Shown piece after piece: positions 5,142 to 14,872 of a stretch of DNA of 17,014 nt. The notes under the pieces are model-generated. The model was not told the origin of the DNA and made no database searches. It worked only from the letters and a program-made list of their open reading frames with translations. The stretch is from the NCBI GenBank assembly GCA_023426545.1, contig JAFAAN010000070.1, positions 1-17,014 of the forward strand, read 5' to 3'. The number at the start of each line of letters is the position of its first letter. The first letter of the stretch is position 1. The translations under genes and the position numbers were made by a program. This DNA is from Pseudomonadota bacterium. GTDB lineage: Bacteria; Myxococcota; Myxococcia; Myxococcales; Myxococcaceae.

Positions 5142-8036
5142 TTACGGGACGACCGTGCCCAGGGTATCTGGAGACACGCCGTTGGTGGAGCCACCCGGTT
5201 CGCCGTCGGGTTGCCAGTCACCGAAACAATAAGGTCCTGTGCCGACGCGGTACCGCCACAGGTAGGAGTGCCCGACAGGGACGTGCTCGGGGAGTAGGGC
5301 GCTGTATTCATCGTCGTCGCCTCCCTCGCCGTTCACCGTGCCCATTTGCCAGATCCACCCTTCGCCCACACCCGGGTCCTGCTCCTTGGGACCAAAGCCG
5401 AGCTCGGCTGTCAGTCCCGCTGCGGGGGGAGGGGCATTGGTGACGCCGTCCTCGTAGATCTTGCCGTAGATGGCTTGTTCGCCTGCTCCACGGCTAACCG
5501 TTTGTGGGTGCTGAAGGTTGCAGTAGTCGATCTCCGTGTGGTCACCCACCGTGAGTGCGTGCTGCTGGCCCCGCGTGTACCCACCCACGTTGCTGCCGTC
5601 CTTGTCGCAGTACGTCCACGTGGTGCCGTCCGTGGAGTAGCGCATGCTGACAGCGCGGTCGCCGGTGTAGGCCGGAGTCAGGGTGGTGGAGAACTCGTCC
5701 GTGTCCGCCTCGCCGTCGGCCTCACTCGTGTACTGCGCGGTCTTCCAGGTGAACGCCGCTGCCTGGGTGGACGCGTTGACGTCCGCGGCCCCAATCCCCA
5801 CCTGCACCTGGACGTTGTCGCCCCGGCCCTCGCCGGAGGTGACGCCCGGAATGTGTACCCGGCCGACCACGGTGATGGTGTCACCACTGCTCACCGCCGT
5901 GCCGCTCACGCTCTGCAACCGGCAGTAGGCATCCGAGGGCTCGGGGTCCGGGTCCTGCGCGCTCACGGCCAGCGTGCCGGTCCGCGCTATGTCGAAGCCG
6001 TCCGGGCCCGTGCTGTTTCCGTCCGCGTCGCAATAGAGGAACTCGCCGCCATTGACCTGGAAGCTGTAAGCAAACCGGTAGGCGCCGACGACGGCCGGGT
6101 TGGGCAGCGTGGCCTCGTACCGGTCGTTGTCGTAGAAGTCCTCGCGGAACTGCGCGGTCGTCGTCCAGTCCCATTCGTCGGACGTGGCGGGGGGCTCACC
6201 CTCGGGGCCCCAGCCGAGCTGGCCCACGATGCCCGCGCTCTCGCCCACCGTGGTGTTGGTGAGGCCCGCCACATGGACGTACGCGGTGATGACGTGGCTG
6301 GGCGCCTCGGCCGTGGTGTACGCCAGCGCCTGGGGTGAGGAGTTCCCGTCCGGCCCCAGCTTGCAGTAGCCGATGACGCGGGGCACGACGGGCTGGCCCG
6401 TGACGGTGAGGACGCCGAGCTGGTCCAGCTCGAAGTCCTGGCCCGCGTCGTCGACGCCGTTGCCGTCGCACACGCGGAGGGGGCCGCCGTCGTGGTTGAA
6501 GCGCACCGCATAGCGATACTCGCCGTTGGCCACGGGGTTGGGCAGCGTGCCCTTCCACTGGTCGTTCGCTTCGAAGTTGTCCTTGTCGAAGGTCAACTGC
6601 GTGGTCCAGTTCCACAGCGGTGAGGTGCGCGGGTCCTCACCCACCGGACCCCAGCCGAGCTGGCCCTCGATGCCCGGCCCCGCGCCCTGGCGGTCCGTCA
6701 CGCCTGGCAGGTGGACCTGGGCGTACACCGTCCTCAGGCCCGACGTCTGGGTGGTCGTGTAGTTGATGACCTCGGGCGGAGTCCGGTCGAGGCCCAGCTT
6801 GCACCACGTAATCGGCGGCTTCGGGGCCTCGTTGCCCACGGTGAGCGTGCCCAGGCGGGCCAGGCTGAAGGTGAGCTCGCCCTCGGTGCTGTCGTTGACG
6901 CCGTCCGTGTCGCAGTAGCGCCACACGTTCTCGCTGATGCTGAAGCGGAAGGCCACGCGCCAGGTGCCCAGGGTGCCAGGGTTGGGCATGGCCGCCTCCC
7001 ACTCGTCGTTGTTGCCGTGGTCCGTCTTGTACGTGGCGTCGAGCCACGTCCAGGCGTTGGAGTCACGCGGGTCCGAGTCCGCGGGGCCATAGCCGAGCTG
7101 GGCGGACACGCCCGAGCCGGCGCCGCTGCCCGGCGTGACACCGGCCGCGTACACCTGACCGGCCACCTTGGTGAGCGTCGTGTCTCCGGGGCGGTAGAAG
7201 ATGTCGAGCGGCCCGCGGTTCCCGTCCGGCCCCAGCTTGCAGTAGTCCACGCGGGGGCGGGAGATGAACACCCGCCGCAGCATGTCCTCGGCGACGCCGT
7301 TGGCGCTGCCGTCGCCGTCCGCCATCACCCACGAGGCGCCCGCGTCGATGGAGAAGCGCATGGTGACGACCCACTCGCGGCGTTCGCCGTTGATGGCCGG
7401 CTGGAGCAGCACGGTGCCCTGGTAGATGTCCGCCTCGCGGTTGTTCGAGTCTCCCTCGTATGCCGCTTCCGTCCACGTGTAGCTGTCCGGGGCGAGCAGG
7501 GCCGCGTCCGCTGGAGCGAAGCCCAGCTGCGCCCGCACGCCGCCGCCCTGGCCGGTGCCACGGGTGATGCCGGCCACGGTGACGGCACCGCGCAGGGTGA
7601 TCGCCACCGGCTGCCCGTTGCTGACCGCGTCCATGTTGCCGTTGAGGACTTCGGCCTGGACGATGCGGGCGACCGGCGCGCCCTCGAAGGTGTAGCCACC
7701 CACCAGCACGGCGTAGGCGTTGTCCGGGTTCACCACGCGCACGTCCACCACACCCGACAGCGAGGTGGGGGTGTAGCCGTAGATGCGGTGGTTGTTGACC
7801 ACCACCACCCGCAGGGCTTCCTGGTCACCGAGATAGAGCCTCGCGCCCTCCCTGAAGCCGGAGCCGTAGACGTTGATGAGGGTGTGGCCCGCGACGGGGC
7901 CGGCGGAAGGCTCCACTTCCCGCACGATGGGCGCCTGGGTGCTGGTCAGTTGTCCGTCGGCGTCGTCGCCACAGGCGGCGGCCAGCAGAGGCAAGATGAG
8001 GAGGAGGGCGCGGAGACAGCGAGACGACATCGACAT
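5142..8036 (-). CDS. IPT/TIG-domain lipoprotein with six tandem ~130-residue repeats
   Basis: A 964-aa protein. Signal peptide with lipobox ends at C22 (LLAAAC, then GDD). An IPT/TIG (Ig-like) domain spans about 35-118 (REVEPSAGPVAGHTLINVYGSGF). Then six tandem repeats of about 130 residues: 121-264, 265-402, 411-546, 557-692, 704-831 and 838-964. Repeats 2-6 open with YC(K/R/N)L or WCKL and carry a second Cys near the end, usually CDxDG (pairs C266/C375, C412/C523, C558/C669, C705/C810, C839/C937), suggesting one disulfide per module. Shared core: AGVT..GAG..GQLGWGP....W.WT....ND.Y...LP. Repeat 1 lacks both Cys. ATG 8036 overlaps the malG stop by one base, so it is a mal operon member. Likely an outer-membrane or periplasmic accessory protein, perhaps glucan-binding; no known carbohydrate-binding module is recognised, so that role is inference. 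Confidence 0.85.
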   Translation of the reverse strand: MSMSSRCLRALLLILPLLAAACGDDADGQLTSTQAPIVREVEPSAGPVAGHTLINVYGSGFREGARLYLGDQEALRVVVVNNHRIYGYTPTSLSGVVDVRVVNPDNAYAVLVGGYTFEGAPVARIVQAEVLNGNMDAVSNGQPVAITLRGAVTVAGITRGTGQGGGVRAQLGFAPADAALLAPDSYTWTEAAYEGDSNNREADIYQGTVLLQPAINGERREWVVTMRFSIDAGASWVMADGDGSANGVAEDMLRRVFISRPRVDYCKLGPDGNRGPLDIFYRPGDTTLTKVAGQVYAAGVTPGSGAGSGVSAQLGYGPADSDPRDSNAWTWLDATYKTDHGNNDEWEAAMPNPGTLGTWRVAFRFSISENVWRYCDTDGVNDSTEGELTFSLARLGTLTVGNEAPKPPITWCKLGLDRTPPEVINYTTTQTSGLRTVYAQVHLPGVTDRQGAGPGIEGQLGWGPVGEDPRTSPLWNWTTQLTFDKDNFEANDQWKGTLPNPVANGEYRYAVRFNHDGGPLRVCDGNGVDDAGQDFELDQLGVLTVTGQPVVPRVIGYCKLGPDGNSSPQALAYTTAEAPSHVITAYVHVAGLTNTTVGESAGIVGQLGWGPEGEPPATSDEWDWTTTAQFREDFYDNDRYEATLPNPAVVGAYRFAYSFQVNGGEFLYCDADGNSTGPDGFDIARTGTLAVSAQDPDPEPSDAYCRLQSVSGTAVSSGDTITVVGRVHIPGVTSGEGRGDNVQVQVGIGAADVNASTQAAAFTWKTAQYTSEADGEADTDEFSTTLTPAYTGDRAVSMRYSTDGTTWTYCDKDGSNVGGYTRGQQHALTVGDHTEIDYCNLQHPQTVSRGAGEQAIYGKIYEDGVTNAPPPAAGLTAELGFGPKEQDPGVGEGWIWQMGTVNGEGGDDDEYSALLPEHVPVGHSYLWRYRVGTGPYCFGDWQPDGEPGGSTNGVSPDTLGTVVP

Positions 8037-8884
8037 CACCCCTTGACGCCGCCAGCGGTCAGCCCGCCGACGAGGTGTTTCTGGAGAGCGAAGAACAGCG
8101 CCATGACGGGCGCGGAGACGACCAGCGCGCCCGCGGCGAACTTGCCCCATTCCACCTTGTGCTCGCCCACGTAGCGCTGGAGCGCGACGGGCAGGGTGAA
8201 GCGGGACGGGTCGTTGAGCAGCGTGGCGGCGAGGATGAACTCGTTCCAGGCCGTCATGAAGGAGAAGAGCGCCGTCACGGCCAGCGCGGGCCGGGCGAGT
8301 GGCAGCACCACCCGGACGAAGACCTGGAAGGGGGAGGCTCCGTCCATCACCGCGGCTTCCTCCAGCTCGCGCGGCAGCGTGTCGAAGTAGCCCTTCAGGT
8401 TCCAGATGCAGAAGGGCAGGGCGGTGGTGGCGTAGACGAGGACCAGCCCCGACAGGCTGTCGAGCAGGCGCAGCTTCTGGAGGATGCCGTAGATGGGCAC
8501 CATCATCAGCGTCGCCGGGAACATCTGGGTGACGAGCAGGGCCTGCATCCCGCCTTCCTTGCCTGGGAAGCGGAAGCGCGACAGCGCGTAGGCCGCGGAC
8601 ACCGCCAGCGTCAGGCCCACCACCGTGGTGGCCCCGGCGACGACGATGCTCGCCAGGAGCTGCCGGCCGAACACCCAGCGCCCCGCCGCGTCCGTGCTGG
8701 AGAGCACCTGGCGGAAGTGCTCCAGGGTGACGGTCTCCGGGAAGGGGTTGGCGGTGAGCGCCAGCCCGTCCGTGGGCGACAGCGCCATCTTCACCACCCA
8801 GAGCACCGGGTAGAGCGTAGCCATGCACAGCAGCGTCAGGCCGGCGTGGATGGCGGCCATCCTCCAGCGAGAGGGGCGGCTCAT
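8036..8884 (-). CDS. malG: Maltose/maltodextrin ABC transporter permease MalG
   Basis: A 282-aa inner-membrane permease of the CUT1 (carbohydrate uptake) family, close to the usual MalG length. Six hydrophobic segments are visible, the first at about 12-33. The cytoplasmic EAA loop that docks on the ATPase is at about 173-200 (ELEEAAVMDGASPFQVF... LP). It is the partner of the MalF half encoded upstream. ATG 8884 overlaps the stop of the malE-malF fusion (ATGA), and its own stop overlaps the lipoprotein start, so it is translationally coupled on both sides. An in-frame upstream ATG giving 17 more residues is rejected because it lies inside the preceding gene and lacks coupling. CUT1 identity is firm; exact sugar specificity (maltose or longer maltodextrin) is inferred from the neighbouring isoamylase. 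Confidence 0.93.
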   Translation of the reverse strand: MSRPSRWRMAAIHAGLTLLCMATLYPVLWVVKMALSPTDGLALTANPFPETVTLEHFRQVLSSTDAAGRWVFGRQLLASIVVAGATTVVGLTLAVSAAYALSRFRFPGKEGGMQALLVTQMFPATLMMVPIYGILQKLRLLDSLSGLVLVYATTALPFCIWNLKGYFDTLPRELEEAAVMDGASPFQVFVRVVLPLARPALAVTALFSFMTAWNEFILAATLLNDPSRFTLPVALQRYVGEHKVEWGKFAAGALVVSAPVMALFFALQKHLVGGLTAGGVKG

Positions 8885-11057
8885 CCCACCACCTCGGAGG
8901 AGGCGCGCGTCAGGTGTCTGGTGAACGCGGACCACCCCAGCAGCACCACGAAGATGAGCACGGAGTAGGCCGCGGCGAAGCCGTACTGCTCGTTGCGCTG
9001 GAAGGCCCAGCGGAAGGCCTCGGACACCAGGATGTCGGTGCCACCGCCCGGCTCACCACCGGACACCAGGTAGATGATGTTGAACATGTTGAAGGTCCAC
9101 ACGCTCCCCAGGATGACGGCCGGGAGCATGGCGGGCTTCAGGAGGGGCAGGGTGATGCGGCGGAACTGCGTCCACTGGCTCGCGCCGTCCACCTCCGCCG
9201 CCTCGTACAGCTCCTGGGGAATGGACTGGAGCGCGCCCAGCGCCACCACCATCATGAATGGGAAGCCCAGCCACGTGTTGGTGACCACGTTGGCCGCGAA
9301 GGCGGTGGAGAAGCGGGTGAACCAGCTCACGGGCTCCAGTCCCAGCGCCACCAGCAGGCCGTTGATGGCGCCGAACTGCCGGTGGAACATGCCCTTCCAC
9401 ATGAGCGCGGTGATGTAGTTGGGCACGGCCCAGGGGATGATGAGCAGCACCCGGTAAATCCCACGCAGCTTCAGGAGGGGGTTCTTCAGCAGCATCGCCA
9501 GGAACAGGCCGATGCTCACGTGGAGCACCACGTTCACCAGCGCCCACAGCAGCGTCACGGCCAGCGTGAAGTAGAAGGACAGGGGCTCGCTGATGCGGTA
9601 GCCGCGGCTGGCCAGGATGTCCACGAAGTTGGCCAGACCCACGAACGAGTACTCGCCCGCCTCGTGGTGGAACAGCGACATGCCGAGCCCCACCGCGAAG
9701 GGGATGAACACCAGCACTGCCAGTCCAGCCGCCGCGGGCGCGAGGTACGCCGCCGCCCGCGCCACGTCCGGGTAGCGGCGCTTGAAGGGATGCGTCGCCG
9801 CGGGCCGCCGCAGCACCCAGACGGAGCCGCCCAGCGCCACCATGCCCACCAGTCCCAGCCAGGGCAGCGGGCTGGCCTCGGGCGGGCGCACGCGGTGCAG
9901 CGCGCGATAGCGGCGGTCCGCCAGCGCGCCTGCGTCCTCCGGCGCGGTGCCGCCCTGGAGCACCGCGCGTAGCGCCAGCTTCATGGGCTCCCACACGCGC
10001 GCCATCTCCAACGTGTTGGGCATGGGCGTCGCGTGACGGGCCGCCTCGCGGAAGGAGGAGATGAGCGTGTCCTCCCGCACCTCGCGCAGCGTGTACGCGG
10101 CCACGTCCGCGGGAATCTGCCGGCCCACCGTCGCGCGCACCCGCGAGGCCTCGCCCAGGGAGATGAAGCGCGCCAGCGCCTGTGCCTGCTCCGCCCGCGC
10201 CGAACGCGAGGAGACATAGGCCGTCTCCACGCCCAGGAAGGGCTGGATGGGGAGGCCCGTCTCGCTCACCACCGGCAGGCCCACCACCCGGTAGTCCACG
10301 TCCGGGGCAATCTCGCCGGCGAACCACGGGCCGCTGATGACCATGGCGGCGCGGCCGTCGTTGAACAGGCTCTTCACCAGCGCGCCCGATGCCTCCTGGG
10401 GAATGAAGCGCTTGTCCTGGAGCCCCTTCACGAAGGCGAGCGAGCGGGCCATGCCCTGCGTGTCGAAGCTCGCGCGGCCCGAGTCATCGAACAGCGCTCC
10501 GCCGAAGCCGAAGAGGAAGCCCGCGTGGAAGTAGAAGTCGCCGCTCTCGTAGGCCAGCCCGAAGCGGCCCGCGTCCGCGTCCGACAGGGCGGGCAGCAGC
10601 GCGAGCAGCGCATCCGTCGTCTCCGGCACCTGGGGGACAAGCTTCGTGTTGACGTAGAGCGCCAGCGACTTGAGCGACATCGGATAGCCGTACACCTGGC
10701 CATCCACCTCCAGCGCCTCCATGGCGTTGGGGAAGTAGTCCTCGCGCATCAGGCCGCTGGCGGGGGCCACCAGGTGCTGCGCGTGGAAGTTGCGCAGCCG
10801 CTCGTGGTTGAAGATGAAGACGTCCGGGCCCACGCTATGGGGAATGGCGTTGGTCAGCTTGGCGGCATAGGCGTCATAGGGCAGGGCGAGCAGCTCCACC
10901 GGGATGCCCGTCTTCGCGGTGAACAGCCCGGTGGCCTGGACCAGCGCCGACTCCTCGCCGCCGCGGTACGCGTGCCACAGCTTCAGGGGGCGGGCATCGC
11001 CCGGGGCCGCCCGTGCGCCGAGCGCCGTGAGGAGCAGAGCCAGGGCGAGCCAGGGTT

Positions 11058-11061
<4 letters not shown>
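8881..11061 (-). CDS. malEF: Natural MalE-MalF fusion: maltodextrin-binding protein joined to permease
   Basis: A 726-aa fusion. Residues 1-19 are a signal peptide (LALALLLTALGARA). About 25-390 are a family-1 solute-binding protein like MalE (LKLWHAYRGGEESAL; GPDVFIFNHERL; YGYPMSLKSLALYVNT; FNDGRAAMVISGPW). A membrane segment at about 399-417 follows, then a MalF-type permease (about 425-720) with hydrophobic segments near 440-464, 497-523, 588-610, 643-666 and 698-713. The EAA loop is at about 616-643 (ELYEAAEVDGASQWTQF). No separate malE is in the operon, so the tethered domain is probably the only binding protein. Start is TTG 11061, overlapping the malK stop (TTGA) with AGGGG upstream; no ATG or GTG fits nearby. 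From memory, a MalE-MalF fusion has been described in Bdellovibrio. Confidence 0.93.
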
Positions 11062-12188
<1,127 letters not shown>

Positions 12189-12395
12189 TCGCGCACCTTA
12201 TCTGGAGGCTCGTGGATTCCTCAAACCTCCTCGGGTCCATGGAGACATCCGCTTGTCGTGTGCACCATTGGACCGATGGGCTGGCGCCCTCCGGAAACCA
12301 GGGGTCTGCCTTGTCAGGGCTGGAAGCCGCTTGTTAAGGAGCGGAGTTTTCTCGCCGGGCCGAACCGTGTCCGGACGTCGAGGTCAGCCTGACTG
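12189..12395. promoter_or_regulatory. Divergent promoter region of the mal and isoamylase operons
   Basis: 207 bp separate the malK start (leftward) from the isoamylase start (rightward), so both operon promoters, and any shared maltose regulator site, should be here. A rightward TTGTCA is followed 17 bp later only by TTAAGG, a poor -10. Leftward, GATAAG about 10 bp before the TTG of malK would give an almost leaderless transcript. There is a small dyad GGGC-TGGC-GCCC at 12278-12289. No LacI-type 14-16 bp palindrome is clear. No regulator gene is in the window. Confidence 0.5.
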
Positions 12396-14834
12396 ATGCG
12401 CACTCACAATTTGTCCCGCCTCGTGGGCGCGGCGCTCGCCACCGCCCTGGCCGCCATGGGCTGTAGCGAGAGCGATTATGTCCGGCTGTACCATGGCGAG
12501 GCCCGGGCACCGAGCTACTCCGCCGAGGACATCCAGTCCATGCGCTACATCGGGCCGACCTTCGTGGACAAAGGCGTGAACTTCGCCCTGTACTCGGAGA
12601 ATGCCACCCGGCTGGAGCTGCTGCTCTTCGAGGACCCGGAGAGCAACCGTCCGGCGCGCACCTATGAGATGACACGCTATGGCGACGTGTGGAGCGCCTA
12701 CGTGGAGGGCGTGGGGCTGGGGCAGCACTATGGCTTCCGCGCCTGGGGGCCCAACTGGGAATTCGACCCAGGGTGGTTCCCGGGCTCCATCCATGGCTTC
12801 AAGGCAGACGTGGACGTCTATGGCAACCGCTTCAACCCCAACAAGCTGCTGACGGACCCGTACGCCAAGGCCTTGCACCGCGATCATGACTGGACCCAGG
12901 GCAGCATCGCCAGCGGTCCAGCCCGCACGGAGTTGACGTACGGGGCCTCCGCCAAGAGCGTGCTCGTCCAAAGCCACTACGCGTGGGGCGAGGCGGAGCG
13001 GCAGTGGCGCGCCAACCGCCAGGACGAGCACTGGGAAGGCCACGGCTGGCAGGACCTCATCGTCTACGAGGTCCACGCCAAGGGCTTCACCGCGGACCCC
13101 GCCAGCGGCGTGCGCTTCCCGGGCACCTACCGGGGCTTCGGTGAGAAGGCGGCCTATCTGGCCGAGCTGGGCATCACCGCGGTGGAGCTGCTGCCCATCC
13201 ACGAGAAGCCGCTCGACGGCGGCTACTGGGGCTACCAGACCATCAACTTCTTCGCGCCCGAGCTGTCCTACGCGGCCCACCGCGAGCCGCATCAGGTCAT
13301 CGACGAGTTCAAGTGGATGGTGGAGCAGCTCCACCAGCACGGCATCGAGGTGTTCGTCGACGTCGTCTACAACCATACCGGCGAGGGAGGGCTGTGGCGC
13401 GAGAAGCTGGAGACGGATGACGTCATGCCCGGCGAGCCGCTGGAGTCCCTGGACCCGACGGAGACCGCGGGCCTGTACTCGTTCCGCGGCATCGACAACC
13501 AGGCGTACTACGCGCTCAACGCCGACCGCCGCACGTACTGGAACAACACCGGGGTGGGCAACCAGATGCGGCCCAACCACCGGCCCACGCGTCAGCTCAT
13601 CATCGACAGCCTGCGCTTCTACGTGGAAGAGCTCCACGTGGATGGTTTCCGCTTCGACCTGGCGCCCATCCTGGGCGAGCGCGACAGCGACTACAACCGC
13701 TGGGATGACCCGCGCAACACCGTGCTCCAGGACATCATCGATGACCCGGTGCTCCAGAAGTACAACACGCGCATCATCGCCGAGCCCTGGAGCGCGGGCG
13801 GCTGGTACTGCATGCCGCTGGGCGAGTTCCCCAACTCGCTCACACAGCCGGGCAACGGCTGGTACGAGTGGAATGGCCGCTTCCGCGACTGGTGGCGCGC
13901 GTTCATCAACCAGGACGACTGGAAGCTCGGCTCCAACGAGGGTTCGCTGTGCGGCCGTCCCGGCACCGTGGACGGCGGCTTCCTGATGTACGGAAGTCAG
14001 CAGTGGTTCGAGCGCAACGGCCGCCGCCCGTACCACTCCATGAACTTCATCACCGTGCACGACGGCTTCACGCTGTACGACCTGTTCGCTTACGAGGAGA
14101 AGCAGAACCGCTGCGGTCCACTGAACCCGGTGTGCTGTGACACGCCCAACAGCCCCTTCTGCGACAAGGTGAGCGGCGAGGACCGCAATCGCTCCCGCAA
14201 CTGGGGCCCCCTTGGCGACGAGCGCGCGGAGAGCATGCGCCGGCAGATGATGCGCAATGCCTTCATGTCGATGATGATCAGCCACGGCACGCCGATGATT
14301 CTCGGCGGCGACGAGTGGATGCGTACGCAGCTGGGCAATAACAACGCCTACTCCACGATGTCCGACAACCCCTTCAACTGGTACCAGTGGGGGGCGTACC
14401 TGGCGCGCGACGAGCGCCACCGCATGTTCGAGTTCGTGAAGGCCGCCATCCGCCTGCGCAAGGAGCACGCCTATGCCTTCGCGCCGAAGGCGTATGGCAA
14501 GGGCGCCCCGATGGCCTGGAAGAGCGCGCGGAATACCGAGGCTGCGTGGGACAGCAAGCAGCTGATGATTCACTACCACGACGCGTCGCACGGGCCGGAG
14601 TTGCTGGTGCTCATCAACATGGAGCCGCGCGCGGTGGAGTTCACGCTGCCCGAAGGCCGCCGCTGGACGCGGCTCATCGACACGCAGGCCTACTTCGACA
14701 GCCCCACCTATCTCAGCACCGCGGGCATTGACAGCCGCGCCACCGGCAACGCATGGCTCGACAATCCCTCTCCCGTGAACGGGACAACGTATGGAATGCC
14801 GGAGCGGACCATTGTCGTCCTGCGGGCGGAGTAG
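12396..14834 (+). CDS. Exported lipoprotein isoamylase / glycogen-debranching enzyme (GH13)
   Basis: An 812-aa glycoside hydrolase family 13 protein of the isoamylase/GlgX group, which cuts alpha-1,6 branches in glycogen and amylopectin. N-terminal signal peptide with lipobox-like LAAMGC (C23) predicts lipid anchoring. An N-terminal CBM48/E-set domain (about 50-200) is followed by the catalytic barrel: DVVYNH (322-327), nucleophile D421 in DGFRFD, acid/base E463 in IIAEPW, and D556 in VHDGFT. The loop GGDEWMRTQLGNNNAY (637-652) is typical of isoamylase/GlgX. A four-Cys insert (573, 580, 581, 589; RCGPLNPVCCD...FC) suggests disulfides, as expected outside the cytoplasm. A C-terminal beta domain follows (about 700-812). 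First gene of the rightward operon, divergent from malK. Cytoplasmic GlgX is less likely because of the lipobox and cysteines. ATG 12396 is preceded by a weak GAGGT. Confidence 0.93.
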   Translation: MRTHNLSRLVGAALATALAAMGCSESDYVRLYHGEARAPSYSAEDIQSMRYIGPTFVDKGVNFALYSENATRLELLLFEDPESNRPARTYEMTRYGDVWSAYVEGVGLGQHYGFRAWGPNWEFDPGWFPGSIHGFKADVDVYGNRFNPNKLLTDPYAKALHRDHDWTQGSIASGPARTELTYGASAKSVLVQSHYAWGEAERQWRANRQDEHWEGHGWQDLIVYEVHAKGFTADPASGVRFPGTYRGFGEKAAYLAELGITAVELLPIHEKPLDGGYWGYQTINFFAPELSYAAHREPHQVIDEFKWMVEQLHQHGIEVFVDVVYNHTGEGGLWREKLETDDVMPGEPLESLDPTETAGLYSFRGIDNQAYYALNADRRTYWNNTGVGNQMRPNHRPTRQLIIDSLRFYVEELHVDGFRFDLAPILGERDSDYNRWDDPRNTVLQDIIDDPVLQKYNTRIIAEPWSAGGWYCMPLGEFPNSLTQPGNGWYEWNGRFRDWWRAFINQDDWKLGSNEGSLCGRPGTVDGGFLMYGSQQWFERNGRRPYHSMNFITVHDGFTLYDLFAYEEKQNRCGPLNPVCCDTPNSPFCDKVSGEDRNRSRNWGPLGDERAESMRRQMMRNAFMSMMISHGTPMILGGDEWMRTQLGNNNAYSTMSDNPFNWYQWGAYLARDERHRMFEFVKAAIRLRKEHAYAFAPKAYGKGAPMAWKSARNTEAAWDSKQLMIHYHDASHGPELLVLINMEPRAVEFTLPEGRRWTRLIDTQAYFDSPTYLSTAGIDSRATGNAWLDNPSPVNGTTYGMPERTIVVLRAE

Positions 14835-14872
14835 GGCAGGCAGCCGGGTTGCGCTATAAGCAGGGCCCGCTC

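Noticed and set aside
6711..8174. 487-aa plus-strand ORF antisense to the repeat lipoprotein
   Set aside because: Val/Gly/Arg/His-rich composition typical of the antisense of a GC-rich gene; no ribosome site or domain.
8037..8828. N-terminal extension of the repeat lipoprotein frame through malG
   Set aside because: It is out-of-frame reading of malG. The lipoprotein signal peptide begins at 8036 and fits the TGATG overlap.
12384..14591. 735-aa minus-strand ORF antisense to the isoamylase
   Set aside because: The isoamylase frame has all GH13 catalytic motifs; the antisense is Val/Ala/His/Arg-rich noise.
14855..14860. TATAAG as a promoter before the barrel gene
   Set aside because: No -35 at 16-18 bp, and the predicted start would leave a leader of about 6 nt. 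The gene is more simply read from the isoamylase transcript.
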